From: Tribonema minus
Lineage: Eukaryota > Sar > Xanthophyceae > Tribonematales > Tribonemataceae
Length of the DNA stretch: 64,000 nucleotides
Reading direction: 5' to 3'
Assembly (NCBI GenBank): GCA_017506865.1
Contig: JAFCMP010000112.1
Location: 1,984,001-2,048,000, forward strand
Made by a program: the position numbers and the translations under genes. The first letter of the stretch is position 1; each line of letters begins with the position of its first letter. Below are positions 32,401 to 45,600 of the stretch, piece after piece. Below the pieces are notes generated by a model that was not told where the DNA came from, ran no database searches, and saw nothing but the letters and a program-made list of their open reading frames with translations.

Positions 32401-35400
32401 TTAGACTAGTAGTCAAGTACTTCGCTACTTTCCCCAATACCGCATCCTTGCTCAGCGAAGATACCAAGTCGCCCGCTTCAAACACGGCGCGATGTCGTTG
32501 CCTATTACCATCTACTTTGCCACCTGTATCCTTGTTGTTGATGTCTTCATGGCCATCCTCCAATTCAGCCTCAAGGTCCATGTTCTCGTCGCCATCTTCT
32601 GGGAACAGCTGAGCCACCCTGCTTGCTGTGATGTTGATTGACACTATCTTCACTCCAGCTGCATCGTCACATTCACAAGCGGCAGGCAAAACAACAGACG
32701 AAAAATTTCCCGGAACAGGTGCTGGCCGCTGTATCCCCCCATGCTGCGAGGTCGTCGCTGCATCATTAGAAAAGGCCACACCTGCAGACACTGTGACGAA
32801 AGTGCCATCCCTGATACGCGAGAGGGCGTCAGCATTACCATTCTCTCTACCAGGCCTGTGCACAATGTCCATGTTGTATTCTTGCAGTTCTGATATGTAA
32901 CGTTCCTGCCGCTTGGTGCGCGGTTCTGAGCCACCCATCAAGTGCGCTAATGCAGAGTGGTCAGTTTGTAGGATGAACGTGTTACCATTGTGCAAAAACT
33001 GTCTGAAGTAGTGAACTCCTTCCATTGCTGCTAGCGCTTCCCTATCATAAGTACCATAATTGCGTTCAGCACTTTTCAAAGTACGACTATAGTATCCTAT
33101 CGGGTGCTCTCCGTTGGTGGGGCATATCTGCGTTAACACCGCTCCCAGTCCATAGTCAGAAGCATCAGTCTGCAAAACCAACTTGACTGAGCCATTGAGG
33201 ATGCCTTTCAAATCGGGATGTGCTAAAACAGGGGATGTCTTCAAGGCCTCCTTGAGCACCTGCCACGCAGCAATGCAATCATCCGAGAGCTCAAACGGTA
33301 CACCTTTGCGAGTAAGGTTGACCAGGGGCTCCGTGATTGTTGAAAAATGGGAGATATACTGCCTGTAGTACGCTGCCATACACAAAAAGGAACGCACATC
33401 ATGAAGGTCAGAGGGCAAAGGTATCTTCTCAATTGCCTCTACTTTTGATGGATCAACGCGCTTGCCCTGGGCATCTACGACATGACCCAGAAATTTGACC
33501 TCCCGCATGGCGAAGTGACACTTGGACGGCTTCAGCTTTATGCCTACTGAGAGCAGTCGGCTCAACACTATCTCCAAGTGCTTCATGTGCTCTTTGAAGG
33601 TTTTGCTAAAAACCAGAATATCGTCAATGTACACCAGGGCGTACACCCACAGCGCATCATGCCCCATAGCAAGCTGCATTAGACGCTGAAAAGTAGATGG
33701 CATGTTCATAAGCCCCATAGGTCCCACCTTCCATTGATAGCACCCCCATTTGGTTTGAAAAGCCGTTATTGGTCTGGATTCTCTGTCCAATTCAACATGC
33801 CAAAATCCAGCAACCGCGTCCATAGAGCTAAACCACTCAGAGCCATTCAACACTGAGTGCACCTCATCTATGCGCGGCAGCGGAAACCCATCCTGACCGC
33901 CACCACGCTCTTTCACTGCTTGATTAACCGCCCTCAAATCCTGCACAACTCTCATACCACCGTCTGGCTTTGGTATTATCATGAGAGGAGAGTTCCAGGG
34001 TGAATTTGACGGCTCAATCACGCCCTTCTTCAACAAGAAGTCAATTTCCTTCCATAAAACTTCAAGTTCTTTCAGACTATACTTTCGCAATCTGGAACGC
34101 ACAGGCCTAGCATCTCCAACATCAATATGGTGGCGGACCAACGACACTTTTCCTGGCCTACCATCATGTGAGAAGATCCCCTTACGTGCCATTTTGCGAA
34201 GCAAATCTGTCAACTGCATTCGTTGAACTTCCGTCAAGTGTTCCAATTCCCCAACACGGAACGCGGCAAGCCATTCCAGCTCCCGTGCCCGTTGCACTGC
34301 TTCATCGTCCGTACACTCTTGAGCTGCAGATGAGTCAGCACCAACACCAGGTTGCGATTCTACATCAACCTTCGCTTCCTTTTTTGGTTTATTGTGAGTT
34401 TCAGGGACGGCAGTGCAAGGAGCATTTGGCGGCGGCGGTTCTGCGGGGGGCCGCGCCTTGTGCACTATCTTGTCTGCGTGGGGCTCCTCTACACTCAATG
34501 TTTGCACTCGTGAATCAGAGACTGGGTTTAACTTAGCCGAATTGACTTTGTCTGCCATGCTGCTAGTTGAAGTAGTTGACGTTGAAGAAGGGTCAACCTG
34601 TGCTCCACACCCCCAACCTACGTCGCAGCTCTCAGCAAACAGAGCCTCCGCTGCCGTTCCCGAAATGACATTTGGCGCCTCCGCTTGCGCCTCAGCTGGT
34701 GTCACATAACCAGCAGCAACCATGAAGCAAACCGTGGCTAGACGATCATTGCGCTCTATCTGTGCTATCCTCGCTTTGATCGCCGTCAAGCGCTTTTCTA
34801 GCAACTGCTGTTTCTCGTCTTTCTCCTGTACTGAAGTCAGTGCTATTAAGCTCCGTGTGGTTTCCACTTCACATCTGTGTGATTGTCGCTTCCACAAATC
34901 CTCATCTAGCAAGTGCAAGTGCCCAAGCTTGACGCCCGGTTTCAGCTTACCGGTACGCTTGACAATAGTGAGATTTATAGTGCTGGTGTGCATACCCTCC
35001 TCTACCAACACTCGCTGCCGCCGCACAGCCCAATGCCCCCGTGGGTCAATTGCCCCTTCGAGCACATAGTTCCCCGGTGGTGCGTCACCGGTCCAAGTCA
35101 CCACAACTGCAATTCCATCCGCTGTAGCTTCTGTGACGGGGTACTTCTTGGCTATATAGACAGTAGCTTGTTTTTGCAAAGCAGCCCCTTGCTCTGCAAC
35201 CAACACAATGTTGTCCCATCCTGGTAGTTCTGTTTCGGCGGCAGCGGCCAACTCAGGGTTGTCTGACACTTGATTCTTGCCAAAGCGCTCATCTGCATGG
35301 TCCATCGCTATGGTGTATGCTTCCATCATTGTCAGCTTACCTGGCGTGCGCGCCCCGCCGCTACGATGGCCATCCTCGTCATCACCTCCGGCTTCGCCGC

Positions 35401-38400
35401 TGTCGGTGCTTGTCTCGTCACCTTCGCTCGTGGAGTTGCTGGCTGATGCTTGCGCGCTGGTCTCGCAGGCGGTCTTCTTGGCGTGGTCTGCTGTGGAGGG
35501 CTGCGGCCCTGGCTCCCGGTTGTGGTTCGCCGCCCCCATCGCGAAGCCCTGCTTGTACTTCAACTTGCGCAGGAAAGGCATGCCTTGCAGGTGTTGTGAT
35601 ACGAGGACAGGCCCCACCGAGGTGCCTCCCTGTGGGTGGTCGTCAGGGAGGTCATAGGGACCCAAGGTCTGCACAAACAAACCATCCTCGATCATGCGAG
35701 GCGGTATGGGTGCCTGCTGGCGCTGCAAGTCGAACAGCACCGGCTCTGTACGCAGAGTGCGAATGATGAATGACATCACTGGGGCAAGCAGTATCTGACC
35801 ACTGCCCTTCGCCAGTGTTGACTGTGTGATGCCTGGTGGCACCTTGAGCCACCACAGACCATTGGCCCGCAGTAAGTCTGCCTGCGATGGAGCATAGCGT
35901 TGAGTGGCATTGTACTGCGTGTCCCCCTTTCGCATGTCACTGTCTGATGGTTCACGGAATGCATGAAAGTGACGCGCAACAAGGGTTGGTACACTGCGCG
36001 TCATCTCATGCGTCCAGCGCGCTGTGGCATTGCGAGGTGGCAGCACAAACACTGGGTTAGTGACACCCCACATCTCCATGGGGGTGATCTGCAGTTCGTG
36101 CTTGTCCTTATGCTTTGCGCGCTCCACCTTGTGAGCCACGCGCTGGAGCGCGTCCACCACACTCTGATCACCCTTCATCATGAGGAGGAACACTCGGTTG
36201 CGCAGGTTAGGGAACCCCAGGTTTTCACCCGAGAGCTCAAATGACAATATGTGATAACCTGCGTTGAGCGCTGCCTCCAACGCGAGAACTCCACTGACAG
36301 TCAGCCCCAGCTCTGGCGCATTTTCAATTAAGAGTCGCTTCACTCCCTGCTGTACAGCCTTGTGCACCAGCTGTGGTGTGGTGCTTGCGGTCACCAGATC
36401 TGGGTCCAGCTCGACTATCTTGTCCCACACTTCATCAGAGGTGTAGTCCCCTATAAGCGTAGGAACCGTGGGGTGAGATGCACGAAAAACTTTGGCGAAG
36501 TCTTCACTGGTCTCTACTGCCATTGCCACTTGTGCTCCCCCCATTATTGCACCCATTACGGAGCTGCCAATCCCCCCCCCAGGTCTACCACCTTTAGGTT
36601 AGGTACCAGCATTTGCTCTACGTTTGGGTACTCACCATGTTCAACTGCCGAGATCTGAGACCAGCGATCGACATGGCAATTCTCCAGCACCCAGTCTGAC
36701 CCCCCCTTTTTGTTGTAGCAGCCCAAGCGCCTGTTCTCAGTGAGCTCTGAGGCAGCTACACAAATCTCTGTCTCACTGTCTGAGGGGTAGTCTGCTTCTG
36801 AATCAGAAGTCAAGTCTGTGTCATCATCATCACTTTCCGACCAGTCAGTTGCTTGCACATAGTCATCCACCAACTCTGCGCTGCTTGCATCGGAATCAGA
36901 GTACACTGACTCTACTTCAACAGTCTTGTCAGTGCGCCAACACGGACATGACACGTCAGTCTCCCAGCCTGTTTTCGGCAGTGCTTCCACGCTCACAACA
37001 CGCTCATCCTGCTCATTGTCAAGGTCAATGGGTGGTTGTACTTGTACTTTCTCCGCACCTACTCCTGTTCCAAGCACAAACTTTGGCCCCGGCTCTCCAT
37101 CCTGTGTGAGTGGCGCGTCGAGCAAATCTGCAGGCAGTGCTCCAAACTCAACTTCAACGTGTCAGGCGCCGACGCTGACCCGTCAGACCCCCATTGCAAA
37201 GCAGTGTGCAGTGCTGTCTGAGGGCCACTACCACCTCCTTTGATGCCCCCAGCGCCTTGGCGCCACGAATCACGCATCGTAGCTACTTCATCCGGGCTTA
37301 GGGACTTGACCCCCTTTGTAGGCATGTCGGGGTGCTGCACTATGGCAGGAGTGCGGCTAGTGAGGATGTCCAAGCGCATCTTGCTGATTGTAGTGAAGCT
37401 GATTAGGAATTGGGGGTCAATTTGGTTGCTGACGTGAAAATCAACTTGTTCCGTGACCCCTGCAACTTCAACTTCAACCGTGACCATGAACATCACTGCG
37501 ACCAAGTGCCTGCCCACGCCGCGTATTGCCTTGAAGATTGGTGGTCGCTGCGATTGCTCAAGACGTAGTGCCTGCTGAGCAGTGTCCGCATTGTCGCGCA
37601 GCTTACGCAACAGCAGACAGTATGCGCGGAACTGCATCACGTTGCACCCAGCACATGAGTCCAGGTACACGATGGCGGGCATGATTCTGTGGACCGTTGC
37701 CTGCACCATGAGCACTGTTGAGCGTGGCCTAGGGCCGTTCACATCGCCAGCACCTGTAATGCAGATCATGCAGCTTACTTCGGCAATGTCATCACCTGGG
37801 CCTAGGCAACAGCACTGAGAGAATTGCTGAGGGTCGCACGTCAGACACACACCTCCAATGGACGGGTCCTGCGCGAAGAATGCTCCCGCTGAGAAGGGGT
37901 AACAGGCGTCGTCATCGTTGCTAGTGTAGTGCACTGTTGGTGGCAAGGCGGAAGCACCGTACATCATGGCTAGCGCGGCCTGCATCATCGCGGGAGACAC
38001 AGAAGCGGGGTCAAACGCAAAGTTGTTTGCAATACGTCCACCGCTGCCGCCATTGCCCATGTAACCGCCACTTGGCCTCTGCCCCTGGCCACTACCGCTG
38101 TTGTTGCCACCAAAGCCTCCGCGACCGTACCCCCCCCCAAAGCCTGACCTGTTGGACTGCGCTTGCCCGTATGGCCCGTAAAATGGCCGATTGGGCGCCA
38201 GAGCAGGTTGTGAGGTGCGTTCATATAGGCGCACCAGTGTATCCAAACGTTGATTGATGTCACTGGCCTGCTGCTGTTGGTGCATTTCAAGGCGCTGCAA
38301 GGCACTTTCCAACGATATACCTGAGCTGTTCGATGGCGTAGGAGTTGTCAACGTGGCGCCGCTGCTGCCCTGAATGGCCAGAGCATCAGCCCCCATGGCG

Positions 38401-39661
38401 CCGTCACTACCGTTTCCCGCCTCCGACTCTGATCCTTCCTCAAGCGCAAAAGCGAGAGAGCTCTTCTTGTCTGACTTCTTACCTGCCTCATTCGCCAGAT
38501 ATGCTCTCACTGACATGCCCTTGCTTGCTGCCATTACACTCTCTACCGTGTGTAACCGTCTTTTGATAGCCTCTGTTGACACCTCACAGGCCTCACCTGC
38601 CTCAAGTGTCACACGGAATGCCACCAACTTTTCCATGAACTTCTCTGCTCTGGGTCTGGCCTCACGAGATCTGCCTATGACTTCAATGAGCTTGCGCACA
38701 TATTTGTCCTTGAGAAGCGCTCCGCCGCGTTCCTGCGGATGCAATGTGTACTCCAGGACCTTCTCAAAGTCCAACAGAAACACTTTGACACCTACCCCTG
38801 CCTCCAGGCGCAGCTGCTCCAGCCTGCTTGCGGCCCTACTTCTCTGCATAGAGTCACTGTACAGGTCTGTCAATCGTGTATGCAGGGCCTTGACCTGCTG
38901 TCCAGACAGATTGCTGTTGGCCTGCTTCTCACTGATCCATTTCGTGATTTCCCTTCGCAGCTCAGCAGAGAGGCAATATTGCAGCATTAGTGGCACGTAT
39001 GAGGGGCAAGTGCGGTTACTAGAGTTGCCGTCGGGTATTCGTTGGACCCCTTCGAATGACACACGTGCCGCCAGCGAGTTGAGCCATTCGCTCATCATGC
39101 ATGTAATCAGCTCATGGTTGACTGCCTTGTTCTCCGCATTCTTGTACTCCAAACCAGTCTCTGGGGGGTCATCCAAGAAGTATAGCGTTGCATGTGACAC
39201 GCCTTTGAGAGCCCGCGGTGCCATCAGGCGAGGAATCACTGCAGATGACTCATCTTCCTCGTCTACACTGCGCACAACTGCCCTGCTAGAGTGAGACCCA
39301 ACTTCAACTCTTGTTTCTTGCGCTGACTGTTCCATTGGGACTGCCAGCTGCGACTGCTGCGGCACCTCGGATGGGCGCTGCTGGTGCCCCTGCTCAACCT
39401 GATGCTGTAGCTGCTGTTGCTGCAACATCACCTGCTGTTCAAGACGGTGCAACTGCTGCTGCTGCAACTGCAACTGCTGCTGCAACTGCAACTCCTGCTG
39501 TTGCTCAACTTGACGTTGCTGCAACTGCAGCCGCTGCTGTTCTTCCTCTTCTCGTTGTGACAGCTGCTGCTGCTGCTGCAACAACTGCTGCTGCTGCTGT
39601 TCCTCCTGCTGCTGCTGCTGCAACAACTGCTGCTGCTGCTGCCACTGCTGCTGCAACAGCA

Positions 39662-39693
<32 letters not shown>

Positions 39694-42600
39694 AGCAACT
39701 GCTGTGCCTCTTCTTGCTGCTGCTGTAACTGGGCCAGATCCGCCCCCCGCGGATTGCCCTCCACGTAGCGAGGCACTGCGGCACGACCTAACGCATTCTC
39801 ATGCAAAGTGTGCGGCACAAACCTCCCGGTCACAACATCCACCGGGACCTGAAAGTCCAGAGGTGGTGGAGGAGCATCGAGCCCCACCATCTGCCCTTTG
39901 CTGAGCGGCAGATAGTCAGAGAGCAGTGGGCCTGCATCCTTGCCCCAAATGAGAGGGTTGACTGGTGGGTGCGAAGGCGTCACGGGCATAATCCAGTAAG
40001 GTGTCGTGCAGTTTGCGACGCGCGAGGCAGGCACATCATACACTACATCCCCAGCCTCCGTCCTGACGCGAAAGAGCGGGTCGAACACATTGGCCTCATC
40101 TACCTCTGTGTTAGTGCTCAAGAAGTCTTGTGCCATCCTACAATCCTCCCACTGAGTGGTGATCTTGCAGCGTACCGGGGCGTTGACAGGCATGATGCAA
40201 GGGGTTAGTCGATGAGCCGCCACTTGACAGACCTCTGCACTCACAACTTTCCTGACCACAACATAATCCATCAGCGCGTGAGCCCTGCTGAAGCGGCCCA
40301 TCGGCTGGCACCAGGCTGGCGCCACCTGCACCAGATGCACCTTATCCAACTTGCCTGCCTTGCCTTTAACAGTTGGTGCATGCATGTCATGCCATAATGC
40401 CAATTCGTAACCCGAGGGTCGCCAAACTGAGTAGTTCTTCTCCGCTCCCTCCAGCAGCTTTACTTCCCACTCCTCACCCAGCGTCTCGTCATCCGCATGC
40501 AGACGTGTTGCATACACTTCGCCATCACGCTTCGCAACCACACCCATACGGCCTACGAGTTTGTCATTTCTTCCAAACCACACTACGACCAGCTCACCAG
40601 AGTGTGGTACTTCTCCTTCGAACAATGCACGTCGCTCGTTGATTGTCCACAGGCTTTCACGACGGGCATGTGAGTACTGCAAGTGAGCTGCCAAATAGCC
40701 TGCAGGGTATTCGTACCAAGCCGTTGTTATGGCTCTACGAGCAACCTGATGTATGCCTGCTGTCAGGGGCTCCCCTTCACGGTACACTGAACGCCCTTTC
40801 AACGGTGCAGCATCCACCAAAGCCTCTGCCCGTGCCAGGCGAGCAGAATTGATTGAAGTGGTTATAGAGCCAGCAATTGAACCTGTTCGTCGCTGACCTC
40901 GAACAATCGACTGCAACCCTCCTTCGCTCTCCAAACCACTCTGTGCACTGTGTACTGACATGATTAACTTCCGAGTCAAGCTTCTTCTCCCTCGATACAG
41001 ACCCGAAATATGGTTAGCCAGACACAGAGCTTGCCAACTTGAATGTCAGTTCTCCAACTTCACAAACAAGAATAGGTTATCTCTCTTTGACACCCCCTTC
41101 CTTTGTCTCCTATGCTTGCCAAGCCTTGCCTGATTAGCGCTGTGTATTCCCCCCCAGCACCGACGTACAGTGAAGGTGATGAAAGCAAACAGCGCACACC
41201 GACGAAGTGAACCGCAAGCGTCAAAGTTCCCCTTTTGCAGTTTCTCCTCAAAATTCCTCCCGCGATAGGCAACGATAGTGCAGGGGCTACGAATCGTGTG
41301 AACAGCAGCAAAGCCGTCGCCACACCTCCAGCCCGAGACAGTATCGCTACCGACTACGCCAGAATATCTTTACCCGTCCCCAACTTGAAGCACGCAATCA
41401 CCTTTTTTTGACTACAACCCAACACTACCGCCTCCAAACAGCCACGAATGTAGCAGTATTCAGCAACTCACTACTGCTGCAGCCTTCGTTCGCAAGGCGA
41501 AGCAACAATGTCACCTGGTACAGGCCCAAAAACTCCGCTGAAAATGCCGAGCGTGAAAGCCGCCGAAGCAGCTCGCCGCAAGCCACGCCAGTGGAGTCCG
41601 TGTCCAGTCGCCAGCAGCGCCACGCCGCAGATGACCGGCAGGCTGCACGCTATCTCGATCTTGCTCTCGAACCGTCAATTGCCCGCAGCTACCTCAACCT
41701 TCAGAAAAGGTGGGCAGCTGCAAGCTCTCGTGGCCCTCCGCTACCGCCGAACCTCGTTGAGGACGCGGGCGTCTGGCAGCTAACTATAGTCGGCTAAAAC
41801 CTGCCGAGATCAGCCATTGTGGTGACTGGGTGGTGTCCCAGCTCACAGTGTTGACTCTTCAGGAGTGAGGAACTGCTCCATTGCTCCAGTTACAGCCTAA
41901 AGCCTGCGAATGTTGCCTTGAGAAAGCAGCGGCGCTTGCAACTACTCTCTCCAGATACCAAGTGCCATGGCGCCGGTAAACGTGGCGGTGCAAAAGCAGA
42001 CAAAAGCCTTCCTTAAAGCATGTAGATCGGTTTCTGATCATTAGGCGAACACAAGCACAAATGCAGCTGAGCGCTGCTGCCATTCAACTTGAGGTGACTG
42101 TTGACAAATACGGGCACAACTCTCCAATTGAGCCCTGGCCACCTCAAGGCGTGCTACGTGCTGCCAACACACATCTATCATCCTAATGCACGCTAATGGC
42201 GGCCGCTTCACGACATAGTAGTATCTGCCTAGCAGGTTGTTCGGCTTGATGTGAATCAAAACTGCATTGCGGTTGCTGTCGCAGGCAACTTGATGCGACA
42301 AAAAAGTCGGGGGACAATACGCTCCCTGCTTGGCACAACCATAAGGGCTGCCAAGCGGCTGTAATGAAAGCCCTGCTGCGGCACATGCTACTCACATACA
42401 GCCTCCGTCTCCCATGCCATTGCCTGAGTAGTGCACAAAGCCTGAATGCCCTCCGTTTGTATAATTCAAGGCCACACATTTAGCGACATGACCTGTGATT
42501 AGGGTTCGAGGCCTAAACGCCTTCGTTTCCTAAGCTGTCAGGGCTATCAAGAGGTGACTTTTGACCATAATCCTGCATCTAACCTTCAAAGGTGGTAAGT

Positions 42601-45600
42601 GCGTGCACAGAATGCAACAGCTCCGCCTGTAGGCAACTTTTCATGGGGTGTCAGCTATCGATGGGCTGCGTAGGCCGTTAGCTTGACGCTGCTGCTGGTG
42701 TCACCCGTAGCCGTTCGTCCTACCAGAGGAATAATCACATGCTGCTGGTGGCAGCATAAGGAGGTAATGATTGGGCTGTAACTGCCAGGCATCAGGCTGC
42801 ACGCTGATCACTTTCACTGGTATTGCTGCTTCAAACTGCTGAAGTGTGTTTCTACTAGTACTTGTTTATAGAAATACTATACCAGAGCCTCCACAACTCA
42901 TCCAGGATCAAAACCCCAGTAGCTGCATTGGCAGCGGCGGCCGCCGTGCCGCCGCCGCCGCGGCAGCAGCAGTAGGGCCTGGCATGTTTGACGAGAGGGC
43001 GAAACGCAGTTCTGCCACCAATGCCGCAGGAGCAGCAGCAGCAGCAGCCCCAGCAACAGCACTACCAGCAGTATCCTGCTGTATCCTGAGCAGCAGTACC
43101 TTGCGCAGCAGCGCCTAGCCATCTACGCGGTTCTGCCTACACCACTGGCCGTGAACACTAGTGATAGGAATCACCAGGGTAAGCACACCCGCTTGCCCGC
43201 CCATGAGCAATAATGTCACCTGTGCTGCACCATAAGTAACGTCTGGGCAGTCACTCTGATGCACTCACCGTTAACTCCTTGCGAACCCTAGCCATAAGCC
43301 ACACGTAGGCATCACCCGTTCCATTGTGCGAGTCTGTTGCCTCAATGGTGATCCTATTCACAGGTCCTGCCGCTATCTGCACTTGCTGCAAATGAACACC
43401 GCACAACCAGAGTTGTAAGTGGATGTTAATGTTGTTGCCAGCGATAGACGAGTTGCAAAGTGGTACATCGTTTCGAGTGATCACTGCTGCAAATACACCA
43501 CATGAGAAGAAAAAAACGACAATCAGACACACATGCTACAGTATCATGCTTGGAGTGCACTTCGTGACACTCGAACATGCCACAGTGATCGTGAACGATG
43601 CAAATGACCGTGTTGAGCGGCACAGGGCCTGAAGCGTCTCGATGCGGCCTACACGTTTGCTCATCCAACAGTATACAGTAATAGCACGGCTCAGTGCAAG
43701 CACAAACGCTGATTGAATCATACTGTGGAACAGGGAATTTACCTTCAGGCAAAGTGTAAAGGCACCAGTTATTGGCACTACAGCCAGTGTCCACAGAGGG
43801 GCTGGAATGTCCCCTTTCGAATCGTTGACCCCGTTGCGGCTGACGAATAAGATGATGAGCAGTATGGTTGTCACCACTGCAGACCATAGCACTGGCCAAA
43901 ACCACTTCCAGCGGTGGGGATTTACATTTCCTGCCATCCGGGCCTCTGCCAGTTTTCTACGCCCAAATGCAGGGCATAGCTCCACCTGCGCACAGCAGGC
44001 ACAAGCACTGGGAAGTTAAGTGTATGCAAACATTCTTTAGAAGCATGAGCCCAAAAACTGTTTTCCAATCAATCAAATACAAGCCTCTCCTGGCCTGCTA
44101 CACTTTGTGGCTGAAGTTGATGATCCCATGCACGCATTTAAGCTGCCACAAACTCTTTGAGAACACAGGAGGTCACAATACAAAACAGCAACTGCAACGG
44201 GTGCATTGGCGCTACACACTGCATATTCATTGGAAGTTGAAAAGCGGCTTCCACCAGGGACTGCTTGCACGAACACATGCGAACAGGCTCTCAAAACTTT
44301 TTGTACAAGAGGACGCGTGATATCATATTCACAGCTGTTAGCGTGGATTTGTGCAGGGCGTTTTGTTCTAGATCCACAATCCACAATATCAATTGTGGCA
44401 CTCGAATCAACAGCCAGTGATGTGCACACAGATGTCTCAGGCCGCGGCCAGTGTTAGTGCGAGGCCACATGCTGTGAATTACTTTGAGATTCGTCTAGCA
44501 GTTCAAAGCATATAAATGGTTGAGAACAGGATTACCAATTGCGGCCTTGGCAATAGGCTACTGATGAGTAGTAATAGTAGATTGGTTTTCTAATGGATAT
44601 CGGATGCAATTGGCTTACCAATTTATTGCAGAAATCATTCGTAAGCAGTTGCTGCTGCTTCATGCATGGCTACAGAGCAGCAGAACCCCCCGCCGTTGTC
44701 AGTGCAACAGACCAGAGGTTGCGCGTGATAGGGCTCTGCGGCCGGTCGCCCGCAGGGCGAATTTTTTTTTGGCATGTACTGGTTACAGGTACCCGTACCC
44801 ACCGGCTGGGATGGCACGTACAGTAATGATTTCTGTGGCTCACAACACGTGCAGGTAGACTGGTGGTACCCGTATACCTGTTTCTGCCGAAATACCTGTT
44901 GTGAACAGGATTACTGAGTCACGCCGGTGTACCTGCAATCTGCGCAGTCTTGCACAGGTTGGTGGACACCCATTTCTCTTGCTTTGAAGGCTGGTCCACA
45001 GCCGGCCACAGCTCTGCCTTCCTCTGAAATTGATGGCATCGGTGACTTTATCTGTCACATGCTGCTGTTTTACACGACGCCAGCACAAGCCTGAAATGTA
45101 TTCCCCAAGCAAATAGGAGAGAAACTTGACATTTTGTGGCATAACGGCCTGAAATCTCTTCAACTCAAATACTGGGTGGCACAGGTTTGGCCTTCACACC
45201 GCTAGGTATTTGCTGTGAGCATTACAGCACATACAGGTACCGGTACGGGTTGGTATGGCACGTACCCCTGATTTTGTGGAAGGTTACCTGTTGTGGCACT
45301 AGGTTTTACTTTTTATTATTCTCGCATGGGGCGCGAAAATGCCCGTCTCTCACATACACACAAACTCAACTGCTAGCTGAAATGCCTATGATAGGTTTTA
45401 CTAATGATGTGGGACCTCTGCAGCAGACCTTCGTCGCTGCTGTCGTGCTGCTGCTGCTGTGGATCATCACTTCAAGATACGATATCTGATGTGTGACGTA
45501 TCTGACGATCAAGGGCAAGATGAGGTGTCAAGAAGTGATGAGCCTGAGAATCAAGTGATTACCATCACTAATCATAACTTATCTTCAACAGCAACCACAT

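Larger units (their letters stand above)
28813..42215 (-). mobile_element. Ty3/gypsy LTR retrotransposon carrying a cytosine-5 methyltransferase-like domain
   Basis: 13,403 bp, minus orientation, in an intron of the hydrolase-KAP gene. Two 398 bp LTRs (TG...CA ends) look identical by eye, and TAGT lies directly outside both ends. Order from the 5' LTR: leader, Gag with aspartic-protease-like region, acidic linker, methyltransferase-like domain, reverse transcriptase, RNase H, integrase, C-terminal small domain, 3' untranslated region. Coding is spread over three overlapping frames (about two changes of frame). Ty3/gypsy elements often express Pol by frameshifting or reinitiation, so this need not mean decay. 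Identical LTRs imply a recent insertion. Treated here as a fossil copy that looks nearly whole. Confidence 0.9.

Noticed and set aside
38374-39904. Plus-strand frames of 306 and 197 codons opposite Gag
   Set aside because: Antisense shadows; the second is only the complement of the poly-Gln tract.
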